Shown here in pieces: positions 1-11,024 of a DNA stretch of 64,000 nt. The notes beneath the pieces are model-generated. The model was not told the origin of the DNA. It did not search any database and saw nothing but the letters and a program-made list of their open reading frames with translations. The number at the start of each line of letters is the position of its first letter. Within the stretch, counting starts at the first letter, position 1. The position numbers and the translations under genes are program-made. Source of the stretch: Lepidodermella squamata (Eukaryota; Gastrotricha); NCBI GenBank assembly GCA_047495785.1, contig JBLDXI010000012.1, positions 558,001 through 622,000 of the forward strand. The letters are read 5' to 3'.

Positions 1-836
1 ACACACAAGGCTACCCTAACACCATCTTCCCATACAGGTTTAGTGGCCCATAAAACCGAACCGAGCCCTGATCCGATGTCAAGCAAGTACTCTGGTTTGA
101 AACTTTGGTCCACCGCTCGAATTTCTTCGAATATTTTGACCAAAACCGCATATTCAGCTGGCAATCTCTCAAACATATACAAATAGCAATTGTAAGCGTC
201 GAATTCCATAGGCTTCCAATGATAGACAGTTTTTCTCAGCTTCGAATAAAGTCTGTTTTTGATATTTTCCTCGTAGATTTCTTCCTCTTCAGGTGTCGGG
301 TTTTGGCTACCAATATCAATCTTTGAGCGCAGTTTTTCTTCGATTTTCATTGCTCTCTCCCGTAATTCAGTGTTGTCAGTGGGGGGCAGTCGAGATTTTA
401 GATTATGAACAAACTCCGCACTAGCGCGCTTTATATCTTCCAACTTGTATTCTAAATGACAGGCTATAGTTTTGTTGCTATGGTTGCGCGAACTTACTCC
501 CTATTAGCGAAAACACAGCCGTTTGAACAGTTTCGGGAACGTTTACGACTTTGTGATTCCTCAGACCAGGGTGACGCTTGGCTTTCAGTTCCGCGGCAGC
601 CAGGCGAGATTCCAAAGCAGCATCCAGCTTCAAAGTAACATCTCTTTCTTGCGGTTGAGGAACGTGTACTTCTTGCTGTTATTTACAAATCAACTCGAAA
701 TTTCACAATTCCAAGTGCTAACTAAACTCACTGGAATTTCTTCCTCCTCTGGAGCAACGCTTTCAGGGTTAACCCTCCTTGCATTTGGCGCGCCCCTCAA
801 GGAACGGCTGAAAAACGCAACCAATTTCCGCGACAT
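1..836 (-). CDS. METTL17: METTL17-like mitochondrial methyltransferase (N-terminal part)
   Basis: Homologue of METTL17, a mitochondrial protein needed for assembly of the small mitoribosomal subunit. Three exons fit with closing phases: 836-732, 675-498 and 451 to the window edge, with introns beginning GT and ending AG on the minus strand. The N-terminus (MSRKLVAFFSRSLRGAPNARR) is basic and serine-rich like a mitochondrial presequence. Exon 3 carries a tract of charged helices, then the motif LLDIGSGLGSVLWA, the glycine-rich SAM-binding loop, near the left edge. The family's C-terminal half, with its cysteine-rich metal-binding part, lies outside the window. The next gene on the same strand, prefoldin 4, ends about 140 bp upstream. 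Family assignment rests on the SAM loop and its surrounding context, seen by eye only. Confidence 0.8.
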
Positions 837-978
837 TTTTAATAATAATCTTTAATAATCAGTGGTTTCTACACATAACATAGAGTGTACATGCAAATTA
901 TCACATTCGGGTAAATCACGCAGTGACTTTCAAAGCATTTGCATATTTATTCGCGAGAAATGTTGAGCAAGTTTTTGA

Positions 979-1374
979 CTAGTCGTCCGCATCTTCCTCC
1001 AAGTTGATTTTCGAACCAAACTTAGCATAGAGACGAGCCTTAAGCTCAGTTAGCGACGCCGTGTAATCTTTCAGCGTTAGTTCCAATTCAGCAATTCGTT
1101 TATTCGTGACAGCTTTGTCAACTTCAAGGCGCTTTTGTACTTGCACAGGTGATAATTCGAAGAAAACTTCCCCGAGTTGATATGGAACCTTGCTATCCTC
1201 ATCAAGCAGTGCGATTTCATCGACAGATTCGTAAGCATCCTCCAAAGCTTTCAAGTAGGACTTCTTAGCATCGAGTTCACCCTTTGCCTCCTTGAAATTT
1301 GCATTTGTTGTGGCAAATTTATTGATACACTGCTGATCTTCGAAGGTGACTGCAGCATCGCCTGTTTGAGCCAT
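979..1374 (-). CDS. PFDN4: Prefoldin subunit 4
   Basis: A single-exon 131-residue protein of the usual length for prefoldin subunit 4, a beta-type subunit of the hexameric cytosolic chaperone that hands actin and tubulin to the CCT chaperonin. The sequence shows the two coiled-coil helices flanking a beta-hairpin. The hairpin contains YQLGEVFFELS, a hallmark of the family, and the protein ends in an acidic tail (LEEDADD). The start chosen gives MAQTGDAAVTFEDQQCINKF, with the FEDQ-x-x-INKF motif expected near the N-terminus. A minus-strand polyadenylation signal (AATAAA) lies at about 945-950. METTL17 follows on the same strand with a short gap, so the two could share a transcript end region, but no operon-like feature is visible. 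Confidence 0.93.
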   Translation of the reverse strand: MAQTGDAAVTFEDQQCINKFATTNANFKEAKGELDAKKSYLKALEDAYESVDEIALLDEDSKVPYQLGEVFFELSPVQVQKRLEVDKAVTNKRIAELELTLKDYTASLTELKARLYAKFGSKINLEEDADD

Positions 1375-1937
1375 AGTCGGTATAATTTAACGAAAATCTA
1401 AAAATCATAGGCAGAACTAATCAGAAAACGCACGATAATCGTGTCAAATCCTACGAGTCGTACACAATAGCTTCCAGAAATGGCACAGGTAAACTCAAAT
1501 ATAACACGAAGCATTTCGAGCACTGTCGATCGTCGCGTGTCACTTCGATAATAGTTAAGCGGTAGAGCAAATTGAATTATGCGAATAGAATTTATCCTTT
1601 CGCTTGACACACAGCTGAATTCTACCAGCATGCTCTAGAGCAAGGATTAAATAATTGGGAAGCAATAGATAGAACGATAGCGTCAAAATAATGCAGGTTT
1701 AAGGTTTCCCAAAATCCTTATATCAATTATAAAAGTAAGAAATTAACGACGACCACATAATGGAGTGTGGATAAACGAATACATCTGGCCTCCGGGTATT
1801 ATTCTTCTCTTTCTTGATCATTATTTTTACCTTCACGCTTGCACATTCATCACTGACAAACAAGCTAAAATAAAGTGCTCATGCTGAGGCGTCCGAGATT
1901 AAAGGGTTTATTTCTGTTCTGGGATTGAATTCTGCAG
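1375..1937. other. Intergenic, upstream of PFDN4
   Basis: No supported gene. A 77-codon minus-strand ORF at 1398-1631 has no recognisable features. The part next to 1374 is expected to hold the PFDN4 promoter and 5' UTR, but I see no distinct TATA box. Confidence 0.4.
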
Positions 1938-2191
1938 AAGATAGTGAAAGAAAAAATTGAAGAAAATGCTAAAAATGCAGAAACTCTTTATGAAGTCGAG
2001 CAATTTGATCACGAAAACACCTTTATACATCCGTGTGATGCCCCGACTTCCTGGCTAAGATCGGTAAGATTAAAACAAAACTGCCAGTTATTTGGCATTT
2101 ACTAAATAACTAATAACTCTTCAAAATTCCCGAGTCAAAGTTGCGAAGATTATTTAGCAGGTTTGTAGTATTCAGAATGGACTCGTCGTAA
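1938..2191 (+). CDS. Possible small gene, two exons, 5' end not found
   Basis: Two segments join in phase. 1938-2063 follows a ttctgcag acceptor and ends at tcg|gtaag. 2135-2191 follows cccgag and ends in TAA. The reading begins KIVKEKIEENAKNAETLYEV, a charged helix, followed by HPCDAPTSWLRS and a basic tail ending RMDSS. I do not recognise it. No methionine lies in the first segment, and the only upstream ATG in reach (1879-1881 region) would need an intron of about 32 bp, shorter than other introns here. It may instead be the end of a longer gene whose upstream exons I cannot see, or a chance reading. Confidence 0.3.
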
Positions 2192-3475
2192 AATCATTAA
2201 AACAAGAGAAGCGCAATTGTAACCATCTGGGAGCTGGGAGGACAAAAAGCTCCCAATGCTGGTAACTCTATGCCAATGGCTCAAAATCTTAGTCTTTTCA
2301 ATAAACTGCACCTGCACAAGGTAAGCAAAAAGGGCATGACATCAACCTCCAAAAATAGAAAGGTCGCCTGTCGCCTGCGCTGTTGTTGGAAAATCGGCTG
2401 ACAAGATGAACAGCAGATGTTGTGAGATGCGTTGCGCGGCAATCGTCTCCATAAAATTTAGACCTATAATAAATAGAAAATTTACTATTTGATCTTATTT
2501 GCTAGCAAGATTGAATTTAGTATATCGCGCAATGGTATTTAAAAATTATATTTTTTCTATATTGCAGGGTAACAATCCGCATCGAATGAAAATCACAGGG
2601 ACTCCGTTCTCTTCAATAAAGATGTTCGGGTATGAAGTTCACCTTTTTTCCTACCACTCAAAAATGCTCTCAATGCAAATGCACTAATGCTTTGCCGTTT
2701 GCATCGTAGGTTCCCCAGAACCAGAACTGAAAGGCAATCAAAAAGTAAGAAGGGATAGGAGATGGGAGATATGTTTGGGCATGTTGTCCTTTGCCCTTTG
2801 TTCCGAGTGCTAAGCGCTGAATGTTCTTGACTCTTTTTCCGACTGTGAATCCACCGGAGCAGCCTTCAAGCTAAATAAGTTACGCAATGAAAGCTCTTGT
2901 AGCTTGCAGGAGTACTTGAATCGCCTCCTCCATCCTCCAATTTCGTTGGTAGAAGTGCCCTCTCAGATGACTCAACACCCCACCCCCAACTAAACCTAAC
3001 CCTAACCATATCGGAAAGTCCTCATCGGAAGTTATTATGTCTACCGATGTCCCGTTTTGGGCGATTTGATGAAAACGGGGTTTCTGTACATTGCTACTGC
3101 ATTCTGACATCAGAATCGTTATCTACGTGGTCGATTTACCCTAACCAGGCCATTTTCAGGTCAAAATCGTGAGTTATGCATATTGGGGGAGGAAAATTTG
3201 GAGCTATGCATCAAAGGGGCACGGCCTCAATGGTGCATAATCGTGGCACACTTCGGCTGATCAACAATGGCTCATCGGCCACATGTTGCATAATCGTGAG
3301 CTTTTGTGGGGTGACTAAGGGGACCCTAAGACACATCCCAGCGCAAACCGCTTCGAAAAAGACCCAACGGCTGATGAGAAACAAATTTTTAAAATTTTGA
3401 CCCCTCATTTATGCATCATTAGAAGACTGGTTAAAAAAATTGTATTTTTTTCAAAAAATGTTATTCTCTACAGAA
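2192..3475. other. Gene-poor stretch with short TTAGGG-like tract
   Basis: No supported coding region. Around 2990-3010 there is a short run of CCTAAC/CCCTAAC units, and another CCCTAACC at about 3139, resembling two or three copies of the animal telomere unit. The tract is too short to call a telomeric array. Confidence 0.4.
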
Positions 3476-3926
3476 ATATATGTCGTATCGTATAAGGCAA
3501 TCCCTCCAATGGCCGATAGAGATATCTCAATGAGCAATCCGAATTGTTCCCAACGTCATTTTCAGTTATTTTAATCATTTTTTTAAATTTGGAAACCAAG
3601 CAAGATTACAGAATAGCCCTTCGCCTATCTAGCAGAGCCCACTTTCCCTAATAACTTGTTCCGCATCTGTGTGTTTCATGAGTTTCTAAAAAGCTAGCGC
3701 ATTTTCACTGTAACTGTCTTCTGGCCTTCTGGGTCCATTTAAACTCTCTATTAATCAATTAGAAGTCTAATCGATAGGGCTATTCGGGCTCTTTAATATG
3801 TGATGGATTATAATTCAATAACCTGAAGGCGGATGAAAACATCAGTCAAAAAGTAAATTTCCGATTGCTCATTGAGATATCTTTATCGGCCATTGGAGGG
3901 ATTGCCTTATACGATACGACATATAT
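3476..3926. repeat. Foldback element with 68-bp inverted arms
   Basis: The arm at 3476-3543 is the reverse complement of 3859-3926 with about two mismatches over 68 bp. The arms contain the segment CCCTCCAATGGCCGAT. The 315 bp between them has no ORF but shows weaker inner complementarity, for example GAATAGCCC near 3611 and GGGCTATTC near 3777. The architecture is that of a non-autonomous foldback or MITE-like transposable element, or a long hairpin. No transposase is present and no clear target-site duplication was found. Confidence 0.75.
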
Positions 3927-4234
3927 ATTCAATTTATTGGAAAGGTCGCGTGAAATTAGCACAAATGCAGTTTAAGCCGAAAAGTGCCAATTTTACCGTT
4001 ACAACCTCCCTTGTGCAAATTTAGGGTTGCCTATTAATTTAATCAACATAGAGGGAACATGAAGAGAATCGTTTCTACTTAATTTTAGACAAAAGGGCTT
4101 CGAAAAATCAGCTTTCTGCTAGCGTCCACCATCTAGTATATTTGTTATCCGATGGCCTGCGAATGTTGAAGTAGCTAGAATATATTCAATGAATTACACA
4201 CTTATTTCTAGACGCTTAACCCTTCGTTTCTTAA

Positions 4235-4552
4235 ATGGCAATCAAAGTTATTCTCGAAGTGATGGTCGGCATCCTGGCTTTTAGCTGGAGAGTACAAGGT
4301 CACGGCGGTGAACACGAAGGACATTCCATGAACATGGCCTCCATGAACGCTAGCGATGTCATGGTCGATAAGCCTCCCATGAAAATGAGTTTCTGGCCAG
4401 ATGTTTTCGCCTTCCTCGGAACTCTCATGGTTACCGCAGCAATTGCTGTACCATGTGCCATTTTCGCTAGCCGTTGCCAACGTGTTGTCGGCGTCGCAGG
4501 GGTGGCTGGCGGTCCTGAATATCACCGACTCAAAACTACTTCAGTCAAGTGA
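4235..4552 (+). CDS. Small Met/His-rich single-pass membrane protein
   Basis: A 105-residue single-exon ORF. Residues 1-22 form a signal-peptide-like segment ending in RVQG. Residues about 23-55 are rich in histidine and methionine (GHGGEHEGHSMNMASM, then PPMKMSF). A single hydrophobic segment follows at about 57-79 (FAFLGTLMVTAAIAVPCAIFA), and a short tail ends TTSVK. The Met/His-rich outer segment resembles the copper-collecting N-terminus of CTR1 transporters, but the three transmembrane helices and the M-x3-M and G-x3-G motifs of CTR are absent. It is therefore probably a small type I membrane protein that might bind copper. Exact family unknown. A polyadenylation signal AATAAA lies near 4752. 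It sits about 250 bp upstream of MVD on the same strand. Confidence 0.55.
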   Translation: MAIKVILEVMVGILAFSWRVQGHGGEHEGHSMNMASMNASDVMVDKPPMKMSFWPDVFAFLGTLMVTAAIAVPCAIFASRCQRVVGVAGVAGGPEYHRLKTTSVK

Positions 4553-4808
4553 TATGGACGGCAAATGTAAACATGTCATCATTTGTTCAAGTTTATTGTT
4601 TTATATCGACTATTCGCCACCTATGGAATTTTAAATTTTCAAAAGCTGTGAGCTGCACTAATGGGGTTTTGTTATAGTCACGAGTGCTTAATGTAAATTT
4701 TTATGATCACTTATTGTAACTCAAAGAAGCAAAGAAAACGTGATTATTTTTAATAAATATGCAAAATGGATTTCAGGAAACATGTAGAGTCTCATTATCA
4801 ATTTAAAT

Positions 4809-6277
4809 ATGCCAGCAAAATCAACCTGTTGCGCTTCTATAAATTTGGCTCTGGTGAAATACTGTAAGCTAAATTATTGCATTGTCATCGATATAAATAA
4901 AATGGTTTCCATGGACTTCCAAGGGGGCAAAGCTGACGATGTAAACATGCTGCCGCTAAATGACTCGCTGAGTATTACGCTGCAAAACCCGGAGGTAAGA
5001 TGTTGCTGGCTTTGAGTCTTCAAAATAATACTGAGCGTTTTTCTAAAGGTTATTACTACGTGTGAAATTGAGTTAACTGCCATTTCATCTGGGCATAAAT
5101 TTGTCGTCAACGGAATAGAAAATAATAATGATAAACGAATTCTGAAAATGATTCAAAAAGGTAAGCCACCGTTTTTAGTTTTTAGCTATCAACTATTAAC
5201 CCGGCGACTTCACTGCTCACACCTCAGCGAAAGAACTGTCAAAGGGCGAATCAGTATTCCAGTCACACTGTGTATCAGTTGATTCGTCGAATTCTTTTCC
5301 GACCGGAGCAGGAATGGCTTCAAGTGCGTCTGGATGTGCTGCTGTTGGTACTTGCCTCGTTTGTTTCCAAGTATTAAATTCGAATTATTTTGTTGTTTAG
5401 CGTTATGCCTGGCGAAACTAGCAAAGCTTTCCATTAGCGATGCTGGAATAATAGCCCGGTATTTTATTTTGCAGTGGAAAACGATCAGTGGAGAATATTG
5501 ATAAATAACATTTCAGGATTGGCTCTGGAAGTGCATGCCGAAGTGTTTACGGCGGATTTGTACACTGGTCAGCTGAAACTGGCTTACCGCAGCAGATTTT
5601 TCCGAACAATCATTGGCCAGAACTGAAAGTCATTATGCTTATAGTGAGTGCCGTTTCCAATTATTTGATGGCTATTAAAAATCGCCCAAAATTTAGCATT
5701 CCGAGTCGCCAAAAAATACAAGCAGTCGAGATGGTATGGCTGTGAGTGTCGCAACTTCAAAATTAATGGCTAGCCGCTTGGAATGTGTGAAAGAACGCAT
5801 CGAAGAGATGAAATCGGCCATCGCACGAAAAGATTTCCCAACCGTTGCAAAAATTACTATGCAAGAAAGCAACCAACTCCATGCGATATGCCTAGATACC
5901 TGGCCGCCTCTTGTTTATCTCAACAATACATCATTCGAAATTATTCGCTTTGTTCATTTCTTGAACGATTTAGCGGGGAAAACAATGGTAGGTGTAATTA
6001 ATAAAATGTATTCGTATACAATTTTTTGTTGTATTTCAAGGCTGCGTATACTTTTGACGCTGGTCCGAATGGCTTCATCCTCACCTTGGAACAAGATATT
6101 CCCGTGATGATGAGCTGTTTGAAGGCATGTTTTTTATCTCCAGCAGAGAACATCAAAGAACGGTATGAAGAGCCTACTTTCATTCAAAATTTATCTGCTC
6201 AATTTCCGGAAAAGTCGAAAATTACCCGGGTTGTTGTTGCTGATGTGGCTTCGGATCCATTGGTGTCTATTAATTGA
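4809..6277 (+). CDS. MVD: Diphosphomevalonate decarboxylase
   Basis: Catalyses ATP-dependent decarboxylation of mevalonate diphosphate to isopentenyl diphosphate, the last step of the mevalonate pathway. Eight exons close in phase: 4809-4863, 4924-4994, 5049-5160, 5228-5347, 5401-5458, 5517-5643, 5697-5987 and 6041-6277, giving about 356 residues. Splicing recreates the family's KYWGK motif across intron 1, the GHMP ATP loop [13 protein letters not shown] in exon 4, the GSGSACRS substrate motif across the exon 5/6 junction, and YTFDAGPN in exon 8. Introns are only 53-67 bp. The protein is a little shorter than vertebrate MVD (about 400), mostly at the C-terminus, where the GPGP element is not evident. 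Presence of this step implies a working isoprenoid pathway. The first ATG before the [11 protein letters not shown] segment was chosen as start. Confidence 0.93.
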
Positions 6278-6317
6278 TGATTAAAAATGGTTGATGTAGG
6301 CGTTTTATTGAGTTGAA

Positions 6318-7855
<1,538 letters not shown>

Positions 7856-8293
7856 TTCATGTTGTACATTTTATTCGGGAGGATTTTCAAAACATTTTGG
7901 CAATCTGTTGTTCGAATTTTTCTGAATTTATTACCGCGCAGATCTATAAATCGTTCCACGCTACTTCTCACGGTTCTAGCTATGTTTTACGACTAATTTT
8001 ATCCGCTTCAACTTTTTCAATAAACCGGCGTGTTTGTTGACTTCGGTATTTTGTATGGGTAATTGTATAATATTCTATTCGAGTATTTGCCAACGAAAGC
8101 TATCAATTCACACAGATTAGGCATAAAGTTAGTCAAGATCGATCCATAATGAAGCCTCGCTCGTCCATCTCATTCATCAATCTAGAACAAAAACTGTAAT
8201 ACGAAGCCATCTTATTATCACAAAATTTACCGCATCAAGAAGCAACTAAACGGAAAATAGAAGTTCGAATGAAAACAGGTTACATAGCGGAAA

Positions 8294-8663
8294 TCAAAAC
8301 ATACCGGTAACAGCAGAGGTATTCGCAACCTTCTGTGCACATGTTCTTCTGTATACCAACGATTGTTCGAAATCTAGTGGCCATAGGTAGCTCTCCAAAC
8401 CAGTATGGAAAGCAGCAGTTTTCTCCAAGTCGGGTTGATATTCGACACGAGAGAATGACAGGTACGCAGAGGGCGCAACAAGTGTTAGCTGTATTGTGAC
8501 CAAAGCTAAAAAGACCAACCTGGTACGAATCGTACGATTCTCCGTACCTGCCCATGCTCGTACCCGGTTGTTGACCAATGATTGTGCTAGGTGCGGGTGA
8601 AGCCGCGTTCCGCATTGGTCCAACCGCTGTTGGAGGTCGGTGATGTCGATGGTTTCGGCCCAT
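8294..8663 (-). CDS. Possible small gene, structure ambiguous
   Basis: Two readings compete. (a) An unspliced frame reads from about 8698 through KWAETIDITDLQQRLDQ, a hydrophobic stretch RLVFLALVTIQLTLVAP and on to a stop at 8294. (b) A spliced frame starts at the ATG at 8663 (MGRNHRHHRPPTAVGPMRNA) and joins the same downstream frame if a 31-bp GT-AG segment ending in ATACAG is removed. Both end in the same C-terminal 60 residues (ending ANTSAVTGMF). I do not recognise the protein. It is convergent with CCDC102. The 31-bp intron would be abnormally short for this genome, so the call is weak. Confidence 0.3.
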
Positions 8664-8700
8664 TTTACAGATCTAGGTATTTTATCGAATCGCAGCGAAA

Positions 8701-9571
8701 AATCTCAGCGCCGTTTGAACTAGAGTAGTTTTTATTCGACTGCGTTTCGTGATATCAATCGATATTAGAACGTATTGCTTCGACTGATTAAAATTCAATT
8801 ATCCGTATCAAGCATGATCAATTCTTACGGATTACGGAATACGAATTCTTACACCAAATATAAATAATTACTCAACATGAGTTCATTTTGCGTTTTCAAA
8901 TACCGTCAACTGGGGTGACTTTGGTGGCGGGGGTCACTTTGGCGTACAAAAATGGGGCGACTTTATTATCATAACGTGACCTATAAAAAATGTAAATATA
9001 ATGAATTTATTCAATATTCATTCACATTATTTTATTATTTTATCAGCTAATAATTTTGAACGTTCATTTGACCCTAATTTCCTAGCTGAATGTGAGCCTG
9101 ACTGTGTGTGGATAAAATTAAATTGGTAGACAGCAATTCTTTCACCGGATTCCAGTCACCTAATTATAATTTATTTCCCTACACATTTGTCGCATGATAA
9201 ATCTGGATTCATGAGGAGAGAGCTATGGTTGTAGGTATGGTTGTAGGTATTGCCAGCTTTCGATTGACATCCATATACTGCTCATCGTATGGTATGCGTC
9301 GTTTTTTCCCCCCTCTCTGCTGGTTGACAACTACAGCTGCCGCCGAGACCCGAGACATTTAGTCGTATCTCCAACAGTCTCTCCAATTTTCGGCCATCAG
9401 CTCGCTACAGCATTGTACATCCGCTTCCATATTAACATCATTTCAGAATAAAACCATGTGTTGTGAAAGCCTGGCCATTAGTGATTAGGCACGCTCTCGA
9501 GGAAAATCGCCAATAAACAACGCCATTAAAAGTTAAGCCTCTGTTTTGCAAAAACTTAATCTCATCGCAAA
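8701..9571. other. Intergenic, no gene seen
   Basis: No supported coding region. At 8901-8916 the segment TACCGTCAACTGGGGT begins a G-rich stretch, and a near-identical 16-mer occurs at 29421. A 12-bp tandem duplication (ATGGTTGTAGGT, two copies) lies at about 9224-9247. Confidence 0.4.
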
Positions 9572-9897
9572 ATGCAGGACTTCAATGAAAATATAAAGAG
9601 GTTAATGCCCTATTTTGACATTATTTTAGCGGTTTATTCAACGACAGTATGTATCTAGAGAATCAAGAGACAGTATGCAAAAAGGTAATATTTAGAGTTG
9701 CAATTTTGCGAAATGTTCCGCCACCGTCAACATCATATTCCACCACCACGTCACAGGAAAGGTGTCGCTCATTATATAAATACACGACAAGTGGTTTTGA
9801 CGAGAACGGCACGAAATTGCCCCGCATGCGCTCATACTTTGCGCACAAAGACAATATTACCTATAGCAATACAATTAAAGAGCGCTTGTTAGATTAA
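9572..9897 (+). CDS. Hypothetical small protein, two or three exons
   Basis: Coding-looking segments are 9630-9684 (ending in TVCKK before gtaatat) and 9760-9897 (after cgtcacag), which share one frame. The second reads ERCRSLYKYTTSGFDENGTK and ends IKERLLD. The frame stays open through the putative 75-bp intron, so an unspliced 82-residue product from the ATG at 9649 is also possible. A start at 9572 (MQDFNENIK) would need removal of a 29-bp GT-AG segment (9601-9629). I do not recognise the product. The charged, compact composition recalls small ciliary or axonemal proteins, but that is a guess. Confidence 0.35.
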
Positions 9898-11024
9898 AAT
9901 TTCTAATTTTCCGCCTGTTATCTATCAACCGCACGAACCACATTTTGATGCGCGTCGCGCCTGCGCTAGCACTGTCCCTGCGTCTCTAGGCCGAAAGTTG
10001 ACCCTGGGATGTTTACGCGACGCGTTATAGCTCACTCGTGATTTTTCAAAAGCTTTCTGTCTGCATTTTCAATAACATCGTCGAAGCCAGGCGTTTATAA
10101 AGGCAAGCCGGGTCGCGGCCGGGTTTTAATTTGTCAACTTTTTTCTCGGCGGCGACATTGTGGCGCGCCTGATTGCTTTCGATGAATCATTCTTTGCGCG
10201 AAAAGGTAGCGCTAATTACAAGTAGTTTTGCCGCGCGTCGGCGTCACTTGCGATAACATATATTGTCTGGCATGGCAGAAGCCGCTGAACAATACGTGCC
10301 ATCTCGTCTAGCGAAAAAAGTTCGTCGGCGCAACAATGGCAAAAATAATTCCGTCAATTCGCGCGCGCGCAAAAACAATAGTTGAATTTGCAATAATGGC
10401 GTCATTCGGTACTGCCTTCCTGGCGGTTTTATTTAGTTTAACATTGTTGGCGGTTCTTCTGCTGTCAACAACATTCTAAAATTTGGTGCTAGCTGCAGAC
10501 GCCACTGCTTAAACAGCGCCTTACGTGTGGCCAGTAGTCGCTGGCTGTTAATTGACGTTGGTGGCGCTTAAGACAGCGCGCAAATCTGTTTCTTTATTTC
10601 GTTGTCACACGCGTCACTACCTTTTTAACGCCAGTGTCTGCATTCGATGGTCTATTAGACGCGTCTTAGCCGGTATCTATCGCGATGGCAGACAATGCGC
10701 GCGCACAAGCTTTTTCGCATATTTGTTCGCTTTTGTTTTCAGATTGAAACCGTTTTGTGAATTAAGCTATTTAAATTTATATTATTTCAGCGCAACAACA
10801 AAACGAGTTCCATTTTATCTCCAATTATAACAACATTATAACGCAAAAAAGTTTTATTACCTGCGGCGCCAGTTAACTTTAAAATCTTAATGTTTCTCGC
10901 GTTAAGCACAACAGAGAGACGACGTTTTACAAGAATCGATTTTACAACCACTTGTGTTTTCTCGACCACTTGTAGGCATAGCAGATTTTTTCCGACTGAA
11001 GTTACACTCTGACGACGGTCAACT
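9898..11024. other. Upstream region of the nine-CUB gene
   Basis: No supported coding region. The stretch is rich in GCGC/CGCG and CpG compared with its surroundings (about 9950-10750), as expected of a promoter and 5' UTR region for the gene starting at 11025. No TATA box could be assigned with confidence. Confidence 0.35.

Noticed and set aside
2990-3010. CCTAACCCTAACC run as an interstitial telomere
   Set aside because: Only about two exact units. Too short to separate from chance.
3370-3385. CTGATGAGAAAC suggesting a hammerhead core
   Set aside because: There is no stem II between the two core parts and no flanking helices were seen.
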